From Spongiibacteraceae bacterium (lineage in GTDB: Bacteria > Pseudomonadota > Gammaproteobacteria > Pseudomonadales > PIVM01), in contig JAUXDF010000001.1 in NCBI GenBank assembly GCA_030618505.1, positions 1 through 39,793 of the forward strand: a DNA stretch of 39,793 nucleotides. The letters are read 5' to 3'. The notes below the pieces were generated by a model, which was not told where the DNA came from, did not search any database, and was given only the letters and a program-made list of their open reading frames with translations. Positions 33,995 to 39,793 of the stretch are shown here, piece after piece (positions within the stretch are counted from its first letter, which is position 1; every line of letters begins with the position of its first letter). The translations under genes and the position numbers were made by a program.

Positions 33995-34522
33995 CTACGC
34001 GGCATCCTTTTGATCGCGAATAGCTGCGACAGTACGAACCAGCTTGCCAGGAACTTCGTTAAGTGTACGAACAAATTTGGCGACCGGAGCCTGCATAACA
34101 CTCATTAACTGAGATAATGCCTGCTCACGAGTCGGCAATTTCGCCAACACATCCAGCTGATCTGCACCAAGTAGTTTGCCGCCTACAGCCAAAGCCTTCA
34201 CATCAAAGTTATCGCAATCTTCCGCGAAATCCTTAAAGATACGCGCCGCAGCACCGGGATCTTCCATAGAAAATGCCAGTAGTGACGGCCCGCTCAGGGC
34301 TTCCTGTACGCACTCAAACTCAGTGCCTTCAATTGCGCGTTTTGCCAATGTGTTACGTACCACTCGTACGGTAACATTGGCTTCACGCGCCAGCTTACGA
34401 AGTCCAGTCATTTCATCCACGGTGCAGCCACGTGAGTCAGCTACCACCAAAGATAAAGCAGCAGCAGCGGTCTCGTTAACTTCAGCTACAATCGCTTTTT
34501 TGTCTTCGAGTCCTAATGCCAT
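33995..34522 (-). CDS. rplJ: 50S ribosomal protein L10
   Basis: L10 anchors L7/L12 dimers to the large subunit. The 175 residues (165 in E. coli) begin MALGLEDKKAIVAEVNETAAAALSLVVADSRG and contain RVVRNTLAKRAIEGTEFE. The C-terminal helix that binds L7/L12 runs through VAKFVRTLNEVPGKLVRTVAAIRDQK. The L10-L12 complex binds the 5' leader of its own mRNA, and a matching leader is seen upstream at 34615-34720. Confidence 0.99.
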   Translation of the reverse strand: MALGLEDKKAIVAEVNETAAAALSLVVADSRGCTVDEMTGLRKLAREANVTVRVVRNTLAKRAIEGTEFECVQEALSGPSLLAFSMEDPGAAARIFKDFAEDCDNFDVKALAVGGKLLGADQLDVLAKLPTREQALSQLMSVMQAPVAKFVRTLNEVPGKLVRTVAAIRDQKDAA

Positions 34523-34614
34523 TGGATTTACTCCTGGATTAATTAAAGTGATTTCTTATGCCTTCGCAGGACTAAAAACTCACCTTCGTTTCGGTTTTAA
34601 ATCCAATTTTCATG

Positions 34615-34735
34615 CAATTGGGCTTATCACCATCTGCGTAGGCTGATGCCTTACGGCACTGATTAAGTCCACCTGCTCACTTGCAGCAGGCCGGACACCT
34701 ACGGTCTTTGATGGTCTTCGGTATTGGCAGAGAGC
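34615..34735 (-). promoter_or_regulatory. Ribosomal protein L10 leader (autoregulatory RNA)
   Basis: The minus-strand leader contains CCGTAGGTGTCCGG (34691-34704), a stem-loop CCTGCT/AGCAGG (34672-34690), a TGCC-GTAA-GGCA hairpin (about 34643-34659), and CTTAATC followed by GCCTACGCAGATGGTGA (34621-34645 region). The last resembles the conserved CCTGCGTAGACGGTGA of the E. coli L10 leader, and the order of elements is the same. Binding of L10-(L12)4 here represses rplJL translation in E. coli. A covariance search was not run. Confidence 0.82.
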
Positions 34736-34767
34736 CAGCCCAAAGACCCCAAAGTTCTGTACACTAC

Positions 34768-34802
34768 CCAGCCACCAAGGTTAATTAAACCCTGGGCGCT
34801 GG
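34768..34802 (-). other. Strong hairpin just after rplA
   Basis: Seven bases after the rplA stop the minus strand folds as CCAGC...GCTGG (outer arms 34798-34802 and 34768-34772). The inner stem pairs CCAGGGTT with AACCTTGG (one G-U) around TAATT. There is no T-run, so it is not a classic terminator. It may protect the rplKA mRNA 3' end or mark a processing site before the L10 leader. Confidence 0.55.
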
Positions 34803-34809
34803 ATAGCCT

Positions 34810-35505
34810 CTATTTTGGTAAATCTGACTGATCTACAACCAGGCCTGGGCCCATAGTTGTAGAAAGGGTGATCTTTTTCAGGTACACACCTTTTGCAGAA
34901 GCAGGCTTTGCCTTCTTTAGGTCGGCTAGCAATGCCTCAAGATTCTCTTTTACCGCTGATGCGTCAAAAGCAACTTTACCAATAGATCCATGGATAATGC
35001 CGTTTTTATCGGTACGGTAGCGCACCTGTCCGGCCTTGGCATTTTTGACAGCAGTAGCTACATCAGGGGTGACGGTGCCGGTTTTTGGGTTAGGCATCAA
35101 ACCACGAGGGCCCAATATCTGTCCCAGCTGACCTACAACTCGCATTGCATCCGGACTGGCAATAACAACATCAAAATCAAGGTTGCCGCCCTTAACTTCT
35201 GCAGCCAGCTCATCCATACCAACAATATCTGCACCGGCTTCTTTAGCAGCATCGGCATTTGCACCCTGGGTAAAAACTGCAACCCTAACCTCTTTACCTG
35301 AACCATTAGGCAAAGTTGTCGCACCACGAACCTGTTGATCAGATTTACGCGCATCAATGCCCAGATTAACGGCGACATCAATACTTTCAGCAAATTTTAC
35401 TGTGGATAGCTCTCTCAACAGAGCAACCGCGTCAGCCACCAAGTAAGATTTACCGGGCTCGACCTTTTCGCTAATTGCACGTTGACGTTTGGATAATTTA
35501 GCCAT
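34810..35505 (-). CDS. rplA: 50S ribosomal protein L1
   Basis: L1 forms the mobile stalk at the E site and in E. coli represses rplKA translation. The 231 residues (234 in E. coli) begin MAKLSKRQRAISEKVEPGKSY and contain AVNLGIDARKSDQQVRGATTLPNGSGKEVRVAVF and the RNA-binding signature GQILGPRGLMPNPKTGTVTPDV. The ATG overlaps the rplK stop by one base (TAATG), indicating coupled translation. Confidence 0.99.
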   Translation of the reverse strand: MAKLSKRQRAISEKVEPGKSYLVADAVALLRELSTVKFAESIDVAVNLGIDARKSDQQVRGATTLPNGSGKEVRVAVFTQGANADAAKEAGADIVGMDELAAEVKGGNLDFDVVIASPDAMRVVGQLGQILGPRGLMPNPKTGTVTPDVATAVKNAKAGQVRYRTDKNGIIHGSIGKVAFDASAVKENLEALLADLKKAKPASAKGVYLKKITLSTTMGPGLVVDQSDLPK

Positions 35506-35939
35506 TACTTGACGCCCTCCACTTCAATTCCTGCACTACGAGCACTACCGGCAATTGTACGTACGGCGGCATCCATATCAGCCGCTGTAAGATCCGGCAT
35601 TTTGGTGGTGGCAATATCCTCGAGCTGTGCTCGATTTACTTTGCCAACCTTTTTAGTGTTAGGTTCACCGCTTCCCTTCTTCAATCCGGCGGCTTTACGC
35701 AACAGCACGGATGCAGGAGGGGTTTTTGTGATAAAAGTAAAACTGCGATCAGCATAGACTGTAATGACAACAGGAATAGGCATTCCCTGTTCCATTTTCT
35801 GGGTTTTTGCATTAAAAGCTTTGCAAAACTCCATGATATTAACGCCGTGCTGACCCAAAGCCGGACCCACAGGTGGACTAGGGTTAGCCTGACCTGCTGC
35901 AACCTGCAGCTTGATATAGGCTGTTATCTTTTTAGCCAT
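35505..35939 (-). CDS. rplK: 50S ribosomal protein L11
   Basis: L11 binds the GTPase-associated centre of 23S rRNA and takes part in RelA activation. The 144 residues (142 in E. coli) begin MAKKITAYIKLQVAAGQANPSPPVGPALGQHGVNIMEFCKAFNA; this N-terminal Pro-rich part is the thiostrepton region. The C-terminal RNA-binding domain ends IAGSARSAGIEVEGVK. AAGAGGAG lies just before the ATG. A 243-bp leader separates it from nusG. Confidence 0.99.
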   Translation of the reverse strand: MAKKITAYIKLQVAAGQANPSPPVGPALGQHGVNIMEFCKAFNAKTQKMEQGMPIPVVITVYADRSFTFITKTPPASVLLRKAAGLKKGSGEPNTKKVGKVNRAQLEDIATTKMPDLTAADMDAAVRTIAGSARSAGIEVEGVK

Positions 35940-36100
35940 TTTATATACTCCTCTTGGGTAATATCGCTCAGTTTTAAGTTCTAAAAAGCCTGGCTTTATC
36001 GACGATAAGCGACTCTCTTTGAACCCGACCCAGCTCCCCTGGTTATACTACATTACAGTTTTACTACTTGTTGCTGCTTGGCTCTCACCACTTTAAAAGC

Positions 36101-36133
36101 AGGCCTTTACAACAAACACACACCAAAAGGCCT
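36101..36133 (-). other. Hairpin in the nusG-rplK spacer
   Basis: AGGCCTTT (36126-36133 on the minus strand) pairs exactly with AAAGGCCT (36101-36108) around a 17-nt loop rich in G and T. No T-run follows. It lies in the 243-bp spacer where an L11 operon promoter or L1-binding leader would be expected; a -10-like TATAAC is at 36042-36047 without a convincing -35. Confidence 0.45.
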
Positions 36134-36182
36134 TCCTCCATCAGACAAAAGAAAGGTTGTTTAGTGCAGATACTTTTCTTAC

Positions 36183-36716
36183 TCAGGTCTTTTCGACCTG
36201 GCCAAACTCTAACTCTACCGGCGTTGCACGTCCAAATATTTGTACGGCTACCTGCAGACGACTACGATCGTAATTAACTTCTTCGACAACAGCATTAAAG
36301 TCGTTGAAGGGACCATCGGTGACTCGAACCACTTCACCAGGCTCAAACAAGGTCTTCGGCCGAGGTTTTTCAACGCCATCTTCAACCCGCTGCAATATTG
36401 CATTGGCCTCAGCTTCGGTAATAGGTGCCGGCTTATCAGCCTTACCACCGATAAAACCCATCACCCGAGGGGTATCCTTAACCAGGTGCCATGATTGATC
36501 ACTCAATTCCATCTGCACGAGGACATAACCCGGGAAAAACTTTCGTTCACTTCGGCGTTTCTGACCACCGCGCATTTCGATGACCTCTTCGGTGGGCACC
36601 AAAATATCGCCAAACAAATCCTGCAAACCATCCAGCTCTATACGCTCTTGCAGGGCAAGCTTTACTTTCTTTTCATAGCCGGAATAGGCATGTACCACAT
36701 ACCAACGCTTACTCAT
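36183..36716 (-). CDS. nusG: Transcription termination/antitermination protein NusG
   Basis: NusG binds RNA polymerase to raise processivity, couples it to ribosomes through S10 and aids Rho. The 177 residues (181 in E. coli) have the NGN domain (MSKRWYVVHAYSGYEKKVKLALQERI ... FFPGYVLVQMELSDQSWHLVKDTPRVMGFIGG). The C-terminal KOW domain contains FEPGEVVRVTDGPFNDFNAVVEEVNYDRSRLQVAVQIFGRATPVELEFGQVEK. It lies 9 bp after secE, forming one unit. Confidence 0.99.
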   Translation of the reverse strand: MSKRWYVVHAYSGYEKKVKLALQERIELDGLQDLFGDILVPTEEVIEMRGGQKRRSERKFFPGYVLVQMELSDQSWHLVKDTPRVMGFIGGKADKPAPITEAEANAILQRVEDGVEKPRPKTLFEPGEVVRVTDGPFNDFNAVVEEVNYDRSRLQVAVQIFGRATPVELEFGQVEKT

Positions 36717-36725
36717 GTATCACCT

Positions 36726-37094
36726 CTAACCAATGATCAAGGAGACAAGCCAACCCAGTAGCGAATCAAGTGCCCATAATACAAGCGCCATCAACAACAC
36801 TACTGCCACGACTATCAGGGTGGTCTGATTCGTCTCTTGACGAGTTGGCCACACCACCTTACGAATCTCTGTTCTGGAATCTTTAATCAGCCGCCACAAA
36901 GCTGCCCCTGGGCCTGTTTGCATAGCAACAGCCACTGCTACAGCGCCCAACACTAACAAAGCTAAAACACGATATAGCAGTGACTCATCCGCGTAGTAGT
37001 TGTTACCAACCACTGCAACGACGAGCAAAGTGATGGCTACCGCCCACTTCAATGGATCAAGTCGGCTAGCGCTATTTTCTTCCTTTGTATTCAT
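36726..37094 (-). CDS. secE: Protein translocase subunit SecE
   Basis: SecE clamps SecY in the translocon. The 122 residues (127 in E. coli) include three membrane segments at about 16-33, 41-59 and 92-116, the three-helix gammaproteobacterial form. The conserved amphipathic and hinge segment DSRTEIRKVVWPTRQETNQTTLIVV lies before the last helix. A weak promoter-like pair (TTGTAA 37204-37209, TATAGA 37183-37188, 15-bp spacer) lies upstream. No terminator separates it from tRNA-Trp, so it is probably co-transcribed with the tRNAs. Confidence 0.98.
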   Translation of the reverse strand: MNTKEENSASRLDPLKWAVAITLLVVAVVGNNYYADESLLYRVLALLVLGAVAVAVAMQTGPGAALWRLIKDSRTEIRKVVWPTRQETNQTTLIVVAVVLLMALVLWALDSLLGWLVSLIIG

Positions 37095-37223
37095 ATGCGT
37101 TTTAGCTTGCCTTCAGCAAAAATAAGTGGCTATAACGCAGGCTAATTAATTGGCATGCGTTACTTTACTGCTATTATTACTTTCTATAACGCTGATATAC
37201 ACATTACAACGTTATTACAATAA

Positions 37224-37299
<76 letters not shown>

Positions 37300-37312
37300 A
37301 AAAACTGCTAGG

Positions 37313-37341
37313 ACTATACAAGTAAAGTGTGCGAGTTAAAA
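37313..37341 (-). promoter_or_regulatory. Weak candidate promoter for tRNA-Trp/secE
   Basis: Minus strand TTTTAA (37336-37341), 17-bp spacer, TATAGT (37313-37318), about 10 bp before the tRNA-Trp start. The -10 is good but the -35 is poor. Confidence 0.3.
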
Positions 37342-37402
37342 CAGCCAAAGCCGCTTATACCTGCAAATTACTTGCACTCCAAGCAAACACCGAAGCATCT
37401 AA

Positions 37403-37478
37403 TGGAGCTCATAAGCGGATTTGAACCGCTGACCTCACCCTTACCAAGGGTGTGCTCTACCAACTGAGCTATATGAGC
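37403..37478 (-). tRNA. tRNA-Thr (GGT)
   Basis: A 76-nt cloverleaf with encoded CCA. Acceptor GCTCATA pairs with TATGAGC; anticodon loop CTTGGTAAG gives GGT. The D arm TAGCTCAGTTGGTAGAGC is standard. It corresponds to E. coli thrT, which there is followed by tufB. Confidence 0.97.
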
Positions 37479-37513
37479 ACTATTGAGCGACCTTCAACAA
37501 GTTACCCATAACT

Positions 37514-37587
<74 letters not shown>

Positions 37588-37613
37588 AATGCCACACTTA
37601 CTTCGTCTACTAA

Positions 37614-37697
37614 TGGTGGTGGGGGGTGGATTCGAACCACCGAAGCTTTCGCGTCAGATTTACAGTCTGATCCCTTTGGCCACTCGGGAACCCCACC
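37614..37697 (-). tRNA. tRNA-Tyr (GTA)
   Basis: An 84-nt type II tRNA with a long variable arm and encoded CCA. Acceptor GGTGGGG pairs with CCCCACC; anticodon arm CAGACTGTAAATCTG gives GTA. It corresponds to E. coli tyrU by order and sequence. Confidence 0.97.
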
Positions 37698-37711
37698 AAA
37701 AAGAGCGGCAT

Positions 37712-37740
37712 ATTCTGCTTATGAGCACACGCCTTGTCAA
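37712..37740 (-). promoter_or_regulatory. Sigma70 promoter before tRNA-Tyr
   Basis: Minus strand perfect -35 TTGACA (37735-37740), 17-bp spacer, -10 CAGAAT (37712-37717), then a GC-rich discriminator ATGCCGC just before the tRNA-Tyr gene. This is the usual form of stringently controlled tRNA promoters. Confidence 0.75.
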
Positions 37741-37795
37741 CCGCTTTTTGGTAAATATTGGTTTTTTGATCTTTGGGGGTAAAAATAGGTAAAAA

Positions 37796-37871
37796 TGGAG
37801 CTGGCGAGAGGAGTCGAACCCCCGACCGGCTGATTACAAATCAGCTGCTCTACCAACTGAGCTACGCCAGC
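37796..37871 (-). tRNA. tRNA-Thr (TGT)
   Basis: A 76-nt cloverleaf with encoded CCA. Acceptor GCTGGCG pairs with CGCCAGC; anticodon arm CTGATTTGTAATCAG gives TGT. It corresponds to E. coli thrU, the first tRNA of the thrU-tyrU-glyT-thrT group. It is 98 bp before tRNA-Tyr, which has its own promoter. Confidence 0.97.
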
Positions 37872-37901
37872 TAAACATTTTCGCTATGAAAGCGAGGCGG
37901 C

Positions 37902-37930
37902 ATTCTATTCGATGTTTTCCATTGGCGCAA
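37902..37930 (-). promoter_or_regulatory. Candidate promoter of tRNA-Thr (TGT), overlapping the upstream gene end
   Basis: Minus strand TTGCGC (37925-37930), 17-bp spacer, TAGAAT (37902-37907), followed by GCCGCC as a GC-rich discriminator. The -10 contains the stop codon of the SPOR-domain gene. The -35 is only half matched. Confidence 0.55.
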
Positions 37931-38765
37931 CTTGTTCACAGGGATTTTTTTTATTTTGTAGAATTTCAAAATCTTTAGACAATTCTTTGAACAGCGCTGC
38001 ACTTAACTTCGACAGCTGGTCGGGCTGCAACACCACCCAAAACTGAGCTCTAGTCTTTTGCTTTGGCAATAAACGAGCATCATAGCCGCCTTTAATACGA
38101 TCGTTTTGCACGCGTTTTGCTGATTTTTTATGCTTAAAAAACCCCAATGAAATGCCGTTGCTAAATTCCCCTTCGGTAATGACAAAAGAGTCAATTTTTT
38201 CAGCCTGCAGTTTCCGCAACACAGTAAGCGCCGCTCTGCGTGAGCTGAGCGGCTCTAAATAAACCCAAAAAATTGTATCCGCAGCGACAATTTCTTTTTT
38301 TACACTACCTTCTAACTCAACAGTACTCAAACGATAGTGAAATTGCTTGGCGGTAACAACATCATTAAAAGCCCCTAGAAAGCCACAAACGGGATCCACC
38401 TGCTCGAGAGGCGGGGATTCTTCCACTACACCGACAAGACTTTCTGACTTGTGAGACTCAAGTAAGACATCACCTGGTAATGCTGACTCTTTATCAGCAA
38501 GCTCTGCATGGTCAAAACGCTCCTCATAAGCGACCGTTTGCTCTGGCGCGCTTAATGCCGTGTTTTGCTCTGCAATATCAGCTGGCGGCTTCACAGACGC
38601 GGATGGAAGCTCATTTAGAAGCACAAGCCCCGGCGTGCCTTCACCAACCTGCATTTTCGAAGCATAAGCACCTACCTCAACGCCGATAGTTTCCCGGCTT
38701 TGGTAGCTATACCACCAATAAACGATACCATTGAATATCATTATAAAAATAAACAGCCAGCGCAT
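37905..38765 (-). CDS. SPOR-domain inner-membrane protein
   Basis: A 286-residue protein with one N-terminal membrane segment (RWLFIFIMIFNGIVYWWY), a Glu/Pro-rich linker to about residue 125, and a C-terminal SPOR-like region. Recognisable parts are FWVYLEPLSSRRAALTVLRKLQAEKIDSFVITEGEFSNGISLGFF and KKSAKRVQNDRIKGGYDARLLPK. SPOR domains bind denuded peptidoglycan, often at the division site. The frame can start at a TTG at 38771, but the ATG at 38763-38765 has AGGA six bases upstream and is preferred. A SPOR gene downstream of coaX is common in Pseudomonas-type genomes. The exact role is unknown; it may be cell-envelope or division related. Confidence 0.85.
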   Translation of the reverse strand: MRWLFIFIMIFNGIVYWWYSYQSRETIGVEVGAYASKMQVGEGTPGLVLLNELPSASVKPPADIAEQNTALSAPEQTVAYEERFDHAELADKESALPGDVLLESHKSESLVGVVEESPPLEQVDPVCGFLGAFNDVVTAKQFHYRLSTVELEGSVKKEIVAADTIFWVYLEPLSSRRAALTVLRKLQAEKIDSFVITEGEFSNGISLGFFKHKKSAKRVQNDRIKGGYDARLLPKQKTRAQFWVVLQPDQLSKLSAALFKELSKDFEILQNKKNPCEQVAPMENIE

Positions 38766-38816
38766 GATCAATCCTTTTTAATTAACTTTTTCAGCTGATG
38801 TCGCGGTCAGTCTTGC

Positions 38817-39569
38817 TCAAACCTCACCTTCTAACCGAGCCTGTTCGCAATAAGCTAAACCTTCCATCACTAAATCAGGGTAACACTCGGCTTTATAGCT
38901 CAAATGATTCACAACGAGCTCAGCATCTCCACCCGTGAGATACAAGCCGGATTGCTCTCCGTAGTCATCACGAAACTTTTCACATAAAGAATTCAACCAC
39001 GAAACAACCATAGATAAACTACCATGATTCACGGCCTGCTGCGTATCACGGCCAGGCAAACAAGAATCAAGTTGTCGATCAAGAGAAAAATAAACCCGCT
39101 CGGTAGAATGAAAAAGGGATTTTTTTAATGTATTAAAACCAGGCACGATATAGCCACCCTGATGTAAACCCTGTGGATTTATAAAATCTACAGTGATCGC
39201 ACTCCCACAATCAATAACACAACAAGGCTTCTTTGCCACATTAAACCCAGCGACCATCGCCAGCCATCGGTCAACGCCCATTTTTGTCGGATCCTCATAT
39301 GCGTTAACTACTCCGGCACATTGCTTTAGCGTTTTTGCCGTAAAAAAAACAACACCCTTCGAGCTGCAAATAGCTTCTATCTCTCTTTCGATATCGGTGC
39401 TACGCACACTTGCTAATCGTACCTTATCGGCACCAGTCACGATTTCTGCAACTTTATCCTTAAGATTCTTTTCTTCGAAAAGAAACACCCCTCGATCTTG
39501 GATTGTAGAAAAATCGTCGATAATACGCCATTTTGCGCGAGTATTTCCAAGATCAAATTCAAGAATCAT
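38817..39569 (-). CDS. coaX: Type III pantothenate kinase CoaX
   Basis: CoaX phosphorylates pantothenate, the first committed step of coenzyme A synthesis, and belongs to the ASKHA fold. The 250 residues show the phosphate motif EFDLGNTRAKWR at the start, GVDRWLAMVAGF (about 97-108), the CVIDCGSAITVDFI phosphate 2 region with catalytic Asp (about 117-130), GGYIVPGF and LTGGDAE near the C-terminus. It overlaps birA by four bases (ATGA). No coaA (type I) is visible in the window. Confidence 0.96.
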   Translation of the reverse strand: MILEFDLGNTRAKWRIIDDFSTIQDRGVFLFEEKNLKDKVAEIVTGADKVRLASVRSTDIEREIEAICSSKGVVFFTAKTLKQCAGVVNAYEDPTKMGVDRWLAMVAGFNVAKKPCCVIDCGSAITVDFINPQGLHQGGYIVPGFNTLKKSLFHSTERVYFSLDRQLDSCLPGRDTQQAVNHGSLSMVVSWLNSLCEKFRDDYGEQSGLYLTGGDAELVVNHLSYKAECYPDLVMEGLAYCEQARLEGEV

Positions 39570-39793
39570 GGGGCAGCACGCAACGAGATTTCTCCACCAT
39601 TAAAGTACCTGCGAGCGCCCTCGACATCCACGCAAAGCGCCCCCTTATCGTTTACGCCACAGGCAATGCCTGTGATTACGCTATCCCCCTGCTTCAATAC
39701 TACCTCTTTACCCTGATAGGCATCCAGCTGCTGCCAACCCTGTCGATAAGAAGCAAAGTTTGTATTGTCATATTGCGATATAACTAACATGAG
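39566..39793 (-). CDS. birA: Biotin--protein ligase BirA (C-terminal 75 residues only)
   Basis: The visible frame runs from the window edge to the TGA at 39566-39568. It carries the C-terminal SH3-like domain of biotin protein ligase: DAYQGKEVVLKQGDSVITGIACGVNDKGALCVDVEGARRYFNGGEISLRAA. BirA attaches biotin to acetyl-CoA carboxylase, and in many gammaproteobacteria it also represses biotin genes through an N-terminal helix-turn-helix domain that lies outside this window. The overlap with coaX matches the birA-coaX order of Pseudomonas-type genomes. Confidence 0.88.
   Translation of the reverse strand, partial: LMLVISQYDNTNFASYRQGWQQLDAYQGKEVVLKQGDSVITGIACGVNDKGALCVDVEGARRYFNGGEISLRAAP

Noticed and set aside
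37095..37223. Terminator between tRNA-Trp and secE
   Set aside because: No GC stem with a T-run was found, so co-transcription is assumed.

Overview
The window is a nearly complete 'housekeeping' chromosome segment of a gammaproteobacterium. It holds the fused rif (secE-nusG-rplKAJL-rpoBC), str (rpsL-rpsG-fusA-tuf), S10, spc and alpha ribosomal protein clusters, all on the minus strand. Protein sequences are clearly gammaproteobacterial (UvrA, RpoB, RpoC and SSB align from memory with E. coli and Pseudomonas almost residue for residue). The flank order birA-coaX-SPOR gene-tRNAs-secE at one end and uvrA/ssb at the other is of the Pseudomonas/marine gammaproteobacterial type rather than the enterobacterial one. 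The 407-residue EF-Tu with a short insertion after the NKxD motif suggests a Cellvibrionales-like marine lineage; this is inference from memory, not a search result.

Layout, left to right. 1-2314 (minus): 5'-partial-window moeA, moaB and an RmlD-like SDR protein that lacks the usual catalytic Tyr/Lys. 2344-5979: ssb (minus) diverges from uvrA (plus, the only plus-strand gene). 5981-6146: an unexplained multi-stem foldback element, followed by a bidirectional terminator at 6198-6222. 6252-9216: alpha operon (rplQ, rpoA, rpsD, rpsK, rpsM). 9346-14962: spc operon (rpmJ, secY, rplO, rpmD, rpsE, rplR, rplF, rpsH, rpsN, rplE, rplX, rplN). 15019-20136: S10 operon (rpsQ, rpmC, rplP, rpsC, rplV, rpsS, rplB, rplW, rplD, rplC, rpsJ) with a consensus promoter upstream of rpsJ. 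20341-24754: str operon (tuf, fusA, rpsG, rpsL) with a strong terminator after tuf and its own promoter. 24942-37094: rpoC, rpoB, rplL, rplJ, rplA, rplK, nusG, secE, with an L10-type leader before rplJ and an attenuator between rplL and rpoB. 37224-37871: five tRNA genes (Trp, Thr-GGT, Gly, Tyr, Thr-TGT). 37905-39793: a SPOR-domain membrane protein, coaX (type III pantothenate kinase) and the 3' end of birA.

Together these genes make the core transcription and translation machinery: RNA polymerase alpha, beta and beta', 30 ribosomal proteins, elongation factors Tu and G, NusG, and the SecY/SecE translocon subunits. The minor flanking genes cover DNA repair (UvrA, SSB), molybdenum cofactor synthesis, CoA synthesis and biotin ligation.

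I found no novel defence, mobile or biosynthetic system. The points worth a second look are regulatory or structural: the foldback element after uvrA, a terminator that overlaps the rpsL promoter, a perfect palindrome plus T-run between rpmJ and rpsM, an enlarged hairpin-bearing rpsJ-rplC spacer, the missing second tuf gene in the tRNA cluster, and the RmlD-like protein without its catalytic dyad. No gene-free stretch exceeds 300 bases.
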